Made by a program: the position numbers and the translations under genes. The notes beneath the pieces are model-generated. The model saw only the letters and a list, made by a program, of their open reading frames with translations. It was not told the DNA's origin and searched no databases. Below are positions 32,922 through 45,280 of a stretch of 64,000 bases of DNA, piece by piece. Position 1 is the first letter of the stretch, and every line of letters starts with the position of its first letter. Origin of the DNA: Termitomyces sp. T153 (lineage: Eukaryota; Basidiomycota; Agaricomycetes; Agaricales; Lyophyllaceae); the NCBI GenBank assembly GCA_018296165.2, contig JACKQL020000003.1:620001-684000 (forward strand). The letters run 5' to 3'.

Positions 32922-33700
32922 ATGCAATACAGTGTTACACCATTGCCTTTGAAGAAGACAGGTTCAGCAATCAAATCTCTATCCCAAAACCTACGTCGTG
33001 CATCCGTACGTGTGGTCAACTTGGCATCCACTGGGTTGGAGAGTCAACTCCATCTCGAGGATGAGGAGGAACAGGCCACTGACAAGAACCCAATCCCTGA
33101 TCTTACAAAGGCTTTACCTCTTCGTGGTTGGACGCTAGGGTTTCTTGGGACAGACAGCAAACTTTGACTGGCTCTCTTCAATTTTCTTGTGTACCCATAT
33201 GTTATGCTTGTGTAATATGTTCACCTTGGACTGATTTTCATGTTCACAGGTGGACTGAACCTATCATTCTTGTGCTGATTATCATTAATGCTGTCATCTT
33301 AACCATACAAGCTGCCCTTCCTTTGACTCTCTCTACCTCTGATGGCACTTCCATCCCACCTTGTATCAAAGGATACTTCCATTCCTGGGAGGATTACACT
33401 CTATTTGTATTATTTGTTATATTTACGTGAGTTCTGCCTCCTCCACTGTTATGTTCTCTCATCAAAGACATCATGTTAGATTAGAAGCCTTTGCTTGCAT
33501 ATGTGTTTCCGGGTTCCTATTTGATCCTGAGGTCTCTATTGGCTCTTTCTTTCGTTCACCATTCCAATGCAAATCCAATCATTTTCTGCCTGCTCCCTTT
33601 GCTGGATCCACTACAACTCTTGGTCACTCTGGCTCTCTCTCCCAAGCTGCTCTCAATGGGAGTACCTCCATCTCGAAGTCTGGTGCCTCTTGTTGAGATG
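32922..33700 (+). pseudogene. CCH1: Captured 5' fragment of the Cch1 voltage-gated calcium channel gene
   Basis: N-terminal cytoplasmic part and first membrane segments of the fungal high-affinity calcium channel alpha subunit. VTPLPLKKTGSAIKSLSQNL then RRASVRVVNLASTGLESQL and LPLRGWTLGFLGTDSKL end at a TGA (33,165-33,167, arginine expected). Then LALFNFLV, an intron (33,191-33,249), WTEPIILVLIIINAVILTIQ (membrane segment), KGYFHSWEDYTLFVLFVIFT, a second intron (33,427-33,479), and LEAFACICVSGFLFDPEVSI. The coding sense is lost near 33,690. Introns are present, so genomic DNA and not a cDNA was captured. Only about 250 of some 2,000 residues remain, so it cannot make a channel. Confidence 0.83.
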
Positions 33701-33937
33701 GCTAAAGTCCTCACTGACGCCAACCTCTGTGCCAAAGGGCTCGATGAGCTGTGGTGTGAACTTTGGGTGGCATTTGATTGACACAGGGTCGACGATGCTG
33801 ACCAATTTCCAAACCCAGACTGGTTGTGTGACTGGGCCGTCCCTGGTGTTCTTGACAGGGATCCTTTTGCCCTTCTTGTTTGTTTTGAATACTTTCGAAC
33901 TGTCTACTAACCTATCAGCATGTGTCTTTATGATCTC

Positions 33938-34327
33938 CTAGGTGCCCCATGAGGTATTGGAGGATGATTTTCTTGAGGAATCTGTGAGAAGTCTCAGTTT
34001 GGGAGTGTAGATAGAAGAGAAGGATTTTGCATACGCTTTAGACCGGACCAGGTGCTCTGGGTTTGGAGGACCAGGTGGTTGTTCCCTCTTCTTACCCTTT
34101 ATTCTTGGGGCAGGCATGGGAGGATACAGCTTGTTTGCCCTTGTATGGAGATTGTAAAACTCGGGCGAGGGAGTGTGTTGGAGGCTGAGTTTGTAGAGTT
34201 CGTCAGTGGTCATGCTAAGGGGACTGTGGAGAGGACTCTCTTTGTTGGTGAGAATGTCACGGACAATGGCACAAGCACACAAAAACAATTCACTGTCAAC
34301 AAGCAAGGCACTATAAACACCCAACAC
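33938..34327 (-). CDS. Transposon-linked hypothetical ORF fragment
   Basis: Open frame of 129 residues (PLSMTTDELYKLSLQHTPSP, then RANKLYPPMPAPRIKGKKRE). It has no domain that I can name, but its style (short Pro/Arg-rich cargo protein) resembles hypothetical proteins carried by Tnp2 elements of basidiomycetes. It is probably a partial cargo gene. Adjacent to the CCH1 fragment. Confidence 0.3.
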   Translation of the reverse strand: MLGVYSALLVDSELFLCACAIVRDILTNKESPLHSPLSMTTDELYKLSLQHTPSPEFYNLHTRANKLYPPMPAPRIKGKKREQPPGPPNPEHLVRSKAYAKSFSSIYTPKLRLLTDSSRKSSSNTSWGT

Positions 34328-34423
34328 AAGACTGTAATATACAAAAGAAGGTATATCATCTAATAACGAAGCATCAGATCAAACCTGAAGTAGTCACTGG
34401 GAGTACTCACTAAAACCCTTCAT

Positions 34424-36343
34424 GTGAAGATGCTTGACCATGAGTTCTGCAATGGTTGCCAATGTTTTGGTGACCTGTGCTTGTGGTAAATTGAGAAACA
34501 GAAAAGAATTAAAAGCTTAAATTAAGAAACTTATGCAAAACAACAAAAGGAACAATCTTTCACCACAGATTACATTGCACAATTCTCAATGTTCGATACA
34601 ATTAACTAGTTTTTCCCTCCCTTGTTCCTTTTATCAGCCTGTGGTATATGAGAAAACTGAAGAAATATAAACAAAAAGAGAACTGACCTTCCAGCAATCA
34701 TGCCTGTCATAGATCCCCTCTTCCCCATCAATCTCCCTAATCACCTTCACACTCCAAGAGACCCAGACACACTTGATCCAGTCAATACATTTGTCCTCCT
34801 TTACTTGACCAAAGCATTACTCACCGATGGCAAGGCGTTTGACAAATATCCCATCGCCTCAAGTTCCCTTCAAAAGTGTGCCCCCCAACGCTTCTCCCAC
34901 AAATGAGCCACAAACTTTGCAGCATGAACGTCGTTGGCAGATCAAATGCACACATTGGTGTTGTGCTGGATAGAGGCCTAGAATTGGAATGAAAGATACT
35001 CAAAGCAAAAGACCATACACAAATCCATTGGCTCTTCTCTAGCTTGAGGACAGAGTACCCTTTGAGTCAAGACTTGCTTGGGCGAAGGACAGGGCGGCAC
35101 ATTGGGATCTTGAAGGACTTGGTGTGCCTTGGCATATTGATGGTGTAGACGATGCTAGAGAAGTGTTAAGTAAGTCAAAAGAAGGAAATAGAACAACTTA
35201 CTTGTCAGAGATGGTAGTTCGAGTGAAGGAGACGGTTGAGAAACCAGATGCCTTAAAAATGACAGAGCAATGGGGTCTTCTGAAGAATTAGAACTTGGAA
35301 TATTACCCCAGAGCTCAGACAATCATAAGAGTGAGTGAGTTTGGGTGAACTCAGGTGTCATGAGTAAGGGATAAAGCTTGGGTGAACCCAGAGCTCATTA
35401 ATGGTGGTATTCAACACACAGAAGAGACTGTCTTGTTCCCAAGGCACCTTACAGGTGTACATCAAGCCCCATGCCTTGAAAGTCACTCGGCAAAGGAGGA
35501 AATTTGAGAGTTGGGGTTCCCAAACCCAAAACTTGAGAGGGAGTGTGAGTGAGTTTAGATGTATCCAGAACTCGTGAGGGAAGGATAGAGCTTGGGGGAA
35601 CCAAGTTCAACTCCAGTCCTACTTCAATGGAGTTTGATGATTATGTAATTCACCCATGGAAAACACAATGAGCGTTGAGCGAGTGGGTGTGATCTGTGAG
35701 CAATATATTAGAAAAAATAGATCTTTGAGGTAGCATCATGGTGATACAGACGCCTTAGTCCATCAAGGCTATGCCATAGAGAGATCCTTAAGATCACTCA
35801 GCACAACAGGAGTTTGAGTTGAGCCAAGAACTAAAACCAGGTGATCACAAGTTTGGGTTGGACCCAGAACTTCATAGGCAGTGGTAGAGTTTGGATGAAC
35901 TCAGAAGTGATACAGAATTCAACGAGCTTGGGTGAACCCAGAACTCATGAGGGAGGGACAGAGCTTGGGTGAACCCAGAGCTCATGGTTGTTTTCAACAA
36001 GTCAAAGTCTGACTTGACTGGTGTTTGATTCTTATATAACCCATCATGGGAATGCAATCAGCAATAAGCAGAATCATAGATAAGATTATTAAGATTATAT
36101 ATGAGCGCGTCGAGTGACAAAGACTACATTTTTGTAGGGACAACGGTCGAGTATCAGAAATGATAAATTTGAACAAAATTGATTTATTTGAGAGCCAAAC
36201 TATAATAGTAATGAGTTCTGTAACTGACAGACAGTAAGTGCAAACAAGACTACTATCATCTGCCAGACTATATGTATCTAGACTTGGCACCACAAGTTAT
36301 TTAGATCTGATCAACATAAAGAGACTAGATCAAAATGAGTGAG
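34424..36343. repeat. Left internal inverted arm (about 1.9 kb)
   Basis: Reverse-complement match to 54,378-56,277 end to end (GTGAAGATGCTTGACC at the outer end; CAAAATGAGTGAG at the inner end). It carries one copy of a cargo gene (34,700-35,291) and an array of AGCTTGGGTGAACCCAGAGC-type boxes (about 35,330-35,990). The inner end is followed directly by the transposase gene's 3' end. Confidence 0.85.
34700..35291 (+). pseudogene. Cargo hypothetical gene, left-arm copy
   Basis: Starts MPVIDPLFPINLPNHLHTPR and includes DPVNTFVLLYLTKALLTDGK. It continues in other frames, through small lesions, to VGRSNAHIGVVLDRGLELE, then HTQIHWLFSS, then FESRLAWAKDRAAHWDLEGL and EQWGLLKN. This resembles a hypothetical protein often seen inside basidiomycete Tnp2 elements. 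The right-arm copy at 55,410-56,001 has better preserved frames. Function unknown; broken here. Confidence 0.55.
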
Positions 36344-39300
36344 TTTATTCATCTTGAGCTCAGAGAAAATACAAACACGTCTCAGTGATATAACCACCCA
36401 GTTGTCCTCCCATTTCAACCTTGCTGCATGAGCTTCAATGTCTGAAATCATCACGGCTCTAAGCTGTGGGTCCAATTCAGTACTCCAAATGCTTGCTCCC
36501 AATTCCTGATATTTTGAGTAAAGGTCAAAAGAGAATGAAGTTGAGGGCTTCAGATGATACCCAACAATCCATGTGCCATGAAGAGTTTGATCGTCCCTCA
36601 CTACAGGAAACCCAAGAATGTTCCCAATCATAAATGGGGCAGAGACGTTTTGCAAGAAGACAAAGCTGTTGCCCTTATGCTTCTCACAAGAGGTGTATGA
36701 CAAGCCGAAGTGATGGATTTGAGATTTAATGACCGCTTTTGGAGGAATTTTGTGATATGGCTTGGCATGTTCAATTGCCAGACCATATCCTTCGGGAAGT
36801 GGGGTTAATTTCCCTTTTAGAGTATTGTCATCATCATTGTTTACTTCAGTCCTGTCGAACAAAATGAGGGTAAAAGCATTGTCCTCTTCAGTTGCCAGGA
36901 TCCCACAAGTCTGTGGTCAAACGAGAGTCTGAAACATGGACTCGCATTCTTTGATGATGTTGGGGCAGGCCTGTTTAAGGAAGAGCCCTCTTACACTAGA
37001 TGTTCAATGCCAAGGGCGCACAATTGTCTCTTCATATTCACCTGAACTGCATGTTATTAATCAAAGCCAAATGAATACGTTGGTTTTACCTTTCTTATAA
37101 TTTGTTGACATTCACTGCAATTGCCCAATTGCATGCTCAAAAGGAAAGGCCCACCAGCCTGAAGCAGGACCAAATAATTCGAGAAAATCAGGAATGTGGA
37201 AGGCCATGTGATGATTGGGGACACATTTATAGAATGGGAAGAGGCGAGCAAGCTCTTTTCGATACTTAGTCATGAGCTCCAAATAACGCACTCTATGATT
37301 CATGCTAGTCACTCGAGAAGTTGCCACTTGGACAGCCAAAGAAAGCAGCATTGTCAGATGCAGGAGATTTTTCTTTTGTTCATCACCATCCCACCATAAG
37401 TGGGTCAAAGATATGGGAAGATTTACACAGCCAACCATCCGCCATTGATCCGCTTTGAGCTTGGGCCCACTTGATAAGAGAGTTGTTGGGACCAAAGTCA
37501 CCCAGGAAGGTCTGATAATATCTTTGAAGTCAGCCCAGATAGTCTCCATTTCATCTTCTGAGAAGATTTCCCCATGAAATAATGTGACATTGTGTTCTGG
37601 TTGCTGAAGTCGCTGGTAGAACAATCTAAGTTAACGTTGTTCATACACATTGACCGATTTATACATACCCAGAGAAGGATTGCACGAGCATAATCCTCTC
37701 TAGTCCCTTTATCTCCCAGCGATAGTTGAATACCTAATCCTGTTGCCATACAAACCAGGGCTTCTTTGCACAAATTTCTCCATCTCTTGACTGCTTTATC
37801 AAAAGCTGGGCCTTCAGCGCTGAAATTGATGGGCCGTTGAAGCCACTGGCAAAATGTATATACATCATTGAAAACCTTCAGCTCAGTCTCTGAATCCGGC
37901 TTGGGATTGGCTTCATTGTAGTGAAAATTCACCACAGTCAACTTTGCTGGAGCTCCCTTCTTGGTCTTGCACTTCTTATTGTCGGGGTCATAACCAAGGA
38001 TGTTCTGGAAGTGCTCTTTAATCAAACTGAGAAAGAGATTATGCATAACATTGACAACAAGGTATGTTGATGCCTTGTAGTATGGAAGCCGGAGAAGCTC
38101 AGTTCATTGCAAACCCAATTTGCCAACAAGAGCAGATGCCTCTTCTGGAGAAGAAGCCGAGAAGTAGTTCTCAGCCAAGTCTCAACATTCTTCATTAGTT
38201 TGGAATTTCCAGCATTTAACATCACAATTGCTGAGTTTGTGAGATGTCCTGTTGCACCAGCAGTGGGAACAAAAGTACTTGTGATGGATTGAAGTAAAGC
38301 CTCCAACTTTTTGAACCATCATGAGATCACAAATTATGAGAATGATGGCACACAGAATCAGTCGACTATAAGGGAAGTCGGTGGTCTGGCTAAAGGCAAC
38401 ACCTGACCAGAGATCCAAGAATTCATTGATGATGGGGCGCAAGTATGGGTTCATTCCATCCAGTTGGGCCTCAGGTTCCTTGGGGCCAGGAATGATGTGG
38501 ATAAACATGTTCTCTGGTCTATACTGTTCCTCGATAAGTAAATTCAAGCATGCAATGCATATCATGCCAATAGAGATCTTCTTTCTGGCTTGTTTGTTGC
38601 CCAAAGGGTTGAAGAAATCCACACTGAGTGAGAAAAGGTAACAACCAGCATTTTCACCTCCATAGATGCTAAAGTGAGATTTTCCATCGGGGCCTTTGAA
38701 ATTTTGGATAGCAGAACCTTGAAAGATGTCCCTTAGTATTCCATCAGAAGGCATTTCCATCTGCTTCCAAGCCTGATCCATCTTTTTTTCATATGATTCT
38801 CATGAGAGTAACCCGGCAAACCAATCTTTGAAGTCAAATACAACGTAAGGCCGGATGGGAATGTAGATGTTCAGTCAGCAGGTTCCTATTGACTTAGGAT
38901 GAATGAGCAATTCTTTGCAGAGAACACCATGCCGAATGGCATCACACTGTAAGGGGTAGACAGGTACTTTGCTGTAATCACCTGCTTTAACATTGGGGAA
39001 TTTGGGCCTGTAAATCGCATGACACTTTGGACAGGAAGCGTAAACCAAGGACTTTCTCTCTATGCGAAGGGGTTTCATAGTGGTGTGAATATTGACAGGA
39101 AATTTATCAAGGATGCCAGTGATGGGACACGGAATAGATGGGAGAAAGGAAAAAGCATCGCTTATGATTTTACTGCACATTTGGAATATCCAGACAGTTC
39201 CCCTATGAGGAAGGCATAGGACAACATGGCAGATGGTGATCATGAAGACCACAAGTTGGAGGAAAGGTACCACTTTGCTAAAGCTGAGGAAGAAATGGTC

Positions 39301-39996
39301 ACCTGAGGAAGAAAGAATCAGAGAACAATTCATGCACATTGCCATTGGTGACTCACTCGTGTCAAATTGACTGTGTGTGAGTGCCAGTGGCTCTGCAATT
39401 TGTGTGTCTAGCGCATTTGTCCATGACTCTGTTGTCTCATTGAGAAAGTGCTGAACATCCTGCCGTAGGGTGTCAACAATGCTGTGCATGTGCACAACGG
39501 CAGGAGTCTTGACTCTTTCAATGGTATGTAAACACGTAGTTTGCTCGTCTAAAGTTTGCTTGATCGATTCTAGCGCTATAAGCTTGTCCACAAACATACA
39601 GTTGCCTGCGTGAAACAGAGCCAAACCAATCACTTGCACCTTGGTGCACAAAGATTCAAGTACACCCTCAATCTTGTTGAGACCAGCAACGAGTTTGCTC
39701 ACTTTGTTAATTGGTAAATTTGGCTTATCACTGGTTACAGGTGGAAACGTTGCCAGATGCGCCGCAATATTGCTCAGCAAAAGATTGTTCATAGCAATTG
39801 CTATCTCAGCTTTGTGAGCCTTCAAGGCTTGTGCTTTGTATGCTAAGGCACAATCACCTAATCTCTGAGCCTTGTCCTCCTTTTCATGATTTTGAAGTGT
39901 TCTGGCATCAACCAAGGTGCCACAGGTGCCATCTGGAAGCTGATTCAGATGGCATTTGAATTTTGTGCAAGTGCAGATTTTGTCTTTTGGCAACAT
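36311..39996 (-). pseudogene. Tnp2-type CACTA transposase, five in-frame TGA stops
   Basis: Transposase of the Tnp2/Transposase_21 family. The start at 39,996 gives MLPKDKICTCTKFKCHLNQL with a cysteine cluster at the N-terminus. A coiled region, a hydrophobic stretch near 39,200, a zinc-ribbon-like YASCPKCHAIYRPKFP (near 39,030), and VVFDFKDWFAGLLS follow. The catalytic-region block includes DGILRDIFQGSAIQNFKGPD, FSLSVDFFNPLGNKQARKK, HIIPGPKEPEAQLDGMNPYL and FCSHCWCNRTSH. Later come LQRPINFSAEGPAFDKAVKR, an intron near 37,610-37,669, RMVGCVNLPISLTHLWWDGD and a C-terminal domain to 36,311. In-frame TGAs sit at 38,875-38,877, 38,800-38,802, 38,182-38,184, 38,104-38,106 and 37,112-37,114, where Arg or Trp is expected. 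The frame is otherwise continuous. Confidence 0.87.
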
Positions 39997-40503
39997 CGAA
40001 GAGGTAGTAAAAGGGAGGGAGGCAATCATAAGTAGCCAAGAGATGAAATCAATATGCAGACTAAGCAAGATAACATCCAATGGACACATCAATTAGTATG
40101 ACAAAGGTTTGCCATACAATGCTCTGTAGAAACAATTGAGAACCTCCTGCACCCTGTGCCCTGTCCCCTTCAAAATTATAGCTTAGTCGGCACATTTTAT
40201 GCAGATGAAAGGAAGGGCTGTAACTGCAGCCTGGGCCTGCCTCCAAGAAAATCTATGTAAGGAGTCGAAATCAAACATGTGCCAAGCGGGGATAACGATA
40301 AGCATACCGATTGTTATTAGACTCTTTTAGGCAGTCATTTTCTTTGTCTCCAGAAAGACAAAGAGTTTCGCAAGTTCCTGTACATGTGCAGGGCATGATA
40401 CATGTGATAACAAAGAACAGATACTCATTAATATTCACATGATGAGAAGTTTGGTACCTCATACAACTTCATTTTCAAATTTTTCAAAGGTAACAAAATA
40501 CAA

Positions 40504-42436
40504 TCAGATATTGAGATCAACAACGTGAAACGGCACTTCTACATCATCCACCTTGGCAGACTCTTCCTCTGATAACTCCGGCTTTGTGGTAGTAAAACTC
40601 TCCGCCATTGGGCAAGTAACTGTAACAAATCAAGTGATTGTGGAGACCTCTTTGGCCTGTGCACTAGTGATGGTCCAGATTGTAGTGTAAGATTAGGCAC
40701 TGACCGCCTGGATAACATACAAGAGGGTGACTGGACTCGTGCTTTGCTCTGCAAAAGCATCTGGAGCCGCATGATGGTGGGTGGCAAGATCTTGAGCGTT
40801 TGACTTGAAAAGCTGCGCGGTTAGTGCTCTGACACTAGGGATAGGCTAGGGAGTGCAAATATAGTACACAAAAAGATATCGAGGGAGGGGCAAGTAAACA
40901 AACATTGACAAAGGAGACAGCCATCGTTGAAAACAGTACCTGCAATAACATAGCAGCATAGAGCACACAGTAAGCAGCTTGTTTCACAATAGAGAACCAC
41001 TTTGCATAAACCACTGTGAAGCCCATTGCAAGTGGTTCATTGGCACTTTCAAAGGGCTAGATGACAAGTTGGTGAATGCAGACTTGATAGTGAATCAGAA
41101 CTACGCACCTATTTCACCCACATATACACCTCAAAACCTCCCAAACTGGAGCCACCTACGATCATATCATACCCATCTTCATGTTTGGCAACTGCAATGA
41201 CTTGCATGAGTCCTAAGATACCATGAGCACAAATCATCAACCAGGGTTATATAACTCACCAGATCCAGACAACTTTTGCAATATTTCCCGAGTCACCATG
41301 TCTACCACATAGACCGTTCCATGATCGCTGACACACACGATAATTTTGCCTTCTTCTGCAAATACTCCTTGAATGATTCTATGCTGGGTAGACGTAACAC
41401 CTGGTATTGCTTCCACTGGAGTACTAGGAAATCGGTGGAGTTGAAAGTGGCCTTGAGTGAGATTATGAGTGAACAAGAGGTCTTCGCCAGGCAAAAGGGT
41501 GGCATGACCTCTGGAAGAGGCAGTCAATAATGCGGAGGACAACAGCAAGAAAAAGCACACATTGCACTCATTAAATGCTTTTGCCACAGCTGGTTGGAGG
41601 TTTGAGCATTGATGCAAAGGCTGTAAAGGGTAAACTTGGATTCAACATTGACCGTTTAGATACACCTACATTTCGCCATTTTCAATCTTGGTGAGCAGTA
41701 TATTTTGGCTACCAGCACCAAAGAACTTGAGGCTTGCGGGGATGGCATCAGCCACAGGTGGAATGACCCACAATTCCGTCATGTCAACTGCCAGGGGTTA
41801 GACAAAGACAGGGTGACATAACTGCCAATACTTACCACCTGCACTGATGCTAAACAATTTGATTGTACCATTATGACTAGCAACCACAAGTTGCTGGTTA
41901 GCATCATCACAAGCCTGGGTGGTGATGCTATTGTTGAACTCAAAGATATTGTAGACCTTGGAATACCTCTGAGAGAACCACTGGGACCATGATCAGGGAG
42001 GGACAACATTTCAACTCAAGATGACGTACAGAGGTTGAATTTGCACAGGGAATAAAGCAGATTGATCCTCAAATGGTCCCAACACATATAGATTCACCCT
42101 TGTTACCAGCAGCATTTATAGTGAGACAAGTCAGAGCGGTGACTTTGCCCCACATCTTATCATAGGGGGTTTGTAGGGAGGAGAGATCCTTTGTGGAATA
42201 GACATGGACATGTCCATCATCGCCTGAGAAATGATCAATTTGTGTAGTCAAGGCAAATTGAAAGACCTACCTCCTATTAAGACCATACTCAAATCTTTAG
42301 TGAAGGTCGCAGCACTAACTGAGCCTTTGCTGCCTCTGAGGTCACCCCGAAGCTTGTATTCAGAAGTCTGGGAAGGGGCAGAGGTCAAAAGGAGGGTAGA
42401 AAATGAGAAACTGATGCTGACAGATGCGAGAGCCAT
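40504..42436 (-). CDS. WD40-repeat-like cargo protein (multi-exon, boundaries approximate)
   Basis: Starts at 42,436 (MALASVSISFSFSTLLLTSA). Exon 1 (42,271-42,436) joins exon 2 (42,098-42,223) as SMVLIGGDDGHVHVYSTKDL, a WD40 blade. Further blades are QQLVVASHNGTIKLFSISAG (about 41,840-41,900), TELWVIPPVADAIPASLKFF (about 41,730), ARGHATLLPGEDLLFTHNL-like sequence and KIIVCVSDHGTVYVVDMVTR (about 41,290-41,350), and MQVIAVAKHEDGYDMIVGGS (about 41,150-41,210). A hydrophobic stretch (YCVLYAAMLLQVLFSTMAVS, about 40,920-40,980) and an acidic tail ending VPFHVVDLNI (40,504) may be the last exons. Some junctions could not be phased, so it may be partly decayed. WD40 proteins are common passengers of fungal Tnp2 elements. 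Confidence 0.5.
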
Positions 42437-42588
42437 CGTATTGAACTGTGGATATAGCGTGCAAGAGTGAAGTGGATAATCCCTTGTCAAAAATTGGGCA
42501 CAATTATGTAACAAAAAAAAACAAAGGTCTTTGTTGTTGCTTTGAGGCTCAAAGCACGTTTGTAAATCAATAAAATTATATATAATGC

Positions 42589-43290
42589 ATGCCAGGAGAT
42601 GGAAATGTATCTGTTTCCTGGAAAACTACAATGAACCTCTATGTTGAAAGACCTTTTCCCTTGACTGCATCTCAAATCGAGTTTACAGTTCTTCCACCCG
42701 CCTCGCTTCCCCCAACTGCTCCAGGCATGGAGTTTGGGAATTACATTTTACACCGCGATAACCCTGGAAACAAGAGTGATGGAGAACCTGAGGTTGAGCC
42801 TTGCCGCTCCCAGAGGTGTTTGGGTAAGAAATTTCTCCAGCCCAATGGCAAACCAAGAAGGCCCAACAGTGGTGGGTTCAATTTGAGCTTGAAGCTTGTC
42901 AAGACTGGTTGGACTATCCAAACTGTTGAACGCTTTTTGGTGGGCAGTCATACAAGATCAACTTACAAATTGACCTGATTTTCTGAACAGGAAGATGTGT
43001 ATGAATTGGCCAAAAAGAAATTGGATTTGACCAAGAGCTATCAAAAGCAAGATAACAACGAGATAAAGAAGTTATGCAAAGAGGTATGCGTGGACAGTTC
43101 AAGATGAGGCTTGAATAACCTCATCTTAATGTGTTTGGCAGATTATGAGGGACAAGAACTGGCTTTATCTAAAGGACTATAAGAATTGCTGGCCAGTAAC
43201 TTCCTTGCTGAAGTTGAAACTGAAGAATGGCACTGCATCAGCTTGCAGGCAAGAGATGAGGGCTACCCATGAGCACTTGTGAGCTGCTAT
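42589..43290 (+). CDS. Transposon-linked hypothetical protein, two or more exons
   Basis: The first frame (42,589-42,978) begins MPGDGNVSVSWKTTMNLYVE and ends in a Lys/Arg-rich part. A second segment, EDVYELAKKKLDLTKSYQKQ (from 42,990), runs to an intron (GTATGCG... at about 43,083 to TTTGGCAG at about 43,141) and then MRDKNWLYLKDYKNCWPVTS. The (D/E)YxNCWPV pattern near the C-terminus recurs in hypothetical proteins of mushroom transposons. No domain of known function. The joint between the two segments is not certain. Confidence 0.45.
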
Positions 43291-43309
43291 GAACAGAAGG
43301 GGAATAAGC

Positions 43310-44460
43310 CCAGATACTTAATTATTATTATTGTAATGTAGGTGGGAATGAACATGGCACTTGAAGCTCAGCAAGAGGATAGGGGAGACCCTACTCTGGT
43401 GGATCAGCGCACTAGGTAGATGGTCCGTATGGATGCAATGGATAGAATTTGGAGACGTCAATTGCAATGGGTAGATGTTGGAGACGTTAGAGTATGAGGG
43501 GAGAATGACCAGAGTTTGGGTGAACCCAGAACTCAAGAGGAAGTGATAGAGCTTGGGTGAAACCCAGAACTCAAGGGGAAGTGATAGAGCTTGGGTGAAC
43601 CCAGAGCTCATGCATATGGTTGTTTTCAAGTCCGACTTTGCTGGTGTTTGATGATTCCAAGACATCAGATCTTATCTATATTGTTCATCTGGATTACGGA
43701 ACCATCCAATGCCATCAAAGTTTGGACTTTGAGATTTGGACGTTGGACTGTCATGACCATTGATGAGCTCTGGGTTCACCCAAGCTCTGTCCCTTCATTG
43801 CAAGTTCTGATTCTGCATTTGTATAAAATGACCTTCATTTATTGCCATTGTGAGATCACTCGACACTCATCCTTGCTCATAACAAATCTTATCTATATCA
43901 TTTATCTGAAATGTCCAATGCTGGCCAAAGTTTTGGACTTCAAACTTTTGCCTGTCATGACCATTGATGAGCTCTGGATTCACCCAAGCTCTGTCCCTTC
44001 ATTGCAAGTTCTGGGTCTGCATTTGTTGTTTGTACCTACTGTCTGTCACTTACAGAACTCATTACTATTATAGACATTCACTTTCAAATCAATCAATTTT
44101 CTTCTATCTAGATGTTGTGTGCAATTGCCATTGTGAGATCGCTTGATGCTCATCCTTGCTCATAAGGAATCTTATATATATTGTTCATCTGGAATATGTA
44201 ACCATCCAATGCTGGCCAAAGTTTTGGACTTTGAACTTTTGCCTGTCATGACCATTGATGAGCTCGGTCCCTTCCTCACGAGTTGTGGGTTCATCCAAGC
44301 TTGTTCACTCTCTTATGAGTTCTTGGTTCACCCTAACTCCCTCATTTCCTCTTGAGTTTCCAATCCATGAACCCAAACTCACTCACTTCCTCCTGACTTA
44401 TAGCCTGATGCTTGGGATGTGCAGTGTTTTTTCCTTTGTACATCTTCACCTCCTGTGAAT
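43310..44460. repeat. Dispersed subterminal-type repeats inside the giant element
   Basis: Partial copies of the arm sequence in both orientations. GAGCTTGGGTGAACCCAGAG-type boxes lie at about 43,510-43,610, and GAGCTCTGGGTTCACCCAAG-type boxes at about 43,765, 43,975 and 44,260-44,400. Copies of the ATGACCATTGATGAGCTC-linked unit recur three times about 200-300 bp apart. Non-coding. Confidence 0.7.
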
Positions 44461-44844
44461 AATCCAATTCCTTGAACTGACTCAATGTTATCTAAAGTTC
44501 CAAGACCTAAGGTGACCACTTCCAAATATGAGATTCTGTGGCCAACATCATCTTATTGCTTATCCTTAGTCATCGTGTTTCCATTCCGGTATACTCGTCT
44601 TGGTAGATGACATGGTCTCCAGACATTGCTGCAGCACCACATGGATATCACGTTTGATTTCTTTGAGGTGTGGTCATCGAGACTTATATTTGCAATTCAA
44701 CCAGACCTGCCCCTTGTACTTCCCCATTAGCAGAATATGGATTCAATGCCCCCACTGGAGAGGACAACAACATTGCAAAGAGGAAAAACTTGATGACACG
44801 ATTTCAGATGGTGCTAGAGCACCACATGGATATTGCGTTTGATT

Positions 44845-45280
44845 TCTAACTATGAAGAATATATCTCCATGCTCTCAAAGTATCAAAACAACAATGACTT
44901 TGTGAAAAGGTAAAGCTTGAATGGCTCTCTATCCTCAAGTCAGAGTCTCTCGCCATCCTTACCACTCTCCCAACTAAGTTCATCACGATGTACAATGCTG
45001 TAGCTGGGCTAACGCCACTCGACAACTGCACAGTTACTTCGTGGCTCATCACCCTGGGAAATGCAATGGGAAACAAGCAAGATGGGATACAGGAATTGGG
45101 CAACTGAGTTACTCAGCTTCTCAACAAGGCAGATTCAGGCAAGGCAGGAGGAAAGTCAGTACTGGATACACTGGTGGAGCATGTTCATGAGGTGGGGTGA
45201 GCGGAGCAGTTGCAGATGGCTGTGGAGGCCATGGAAGGTGTGAGAGCGTTGTCTAAGGCGGATACAGATATGTGATGGAG
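44845..45280 (+). pseudogene. Degenerate coding-like segment
   Basis: In one frame, interrupted by stops and one small shift, the sequence reads EEYISMLSKYQNNNDFVKR, then KLEWLSILKSESLAILTTLP, then TSWLITLGNAMGNKQDGIQE and LQMAVEAMEGVRALSKADTD. It looks like the remains of a helical protein. I do not recognise the family. It lies between repeat arrays within the giant element. Confidence 0.3.

Noticed and set aside
35330..36000. Regularly spaced palindromic repeats suggesting a CRISPR array.
   Set aside because: Spacers are themselves similar, the boxes vary, no cas genes exist, and the host is a eukaryote. They are transposon subterminal repeats.
36311..39996. TGA reassigned as an amino acid (alternative code) to explain the open transposase frame.
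   Set aside because: Host genes in the same window end with TGA at the expected family C-terminus (for example NOSIP). The TGA codons occur only in transposon-type, CpG-depleted genes.
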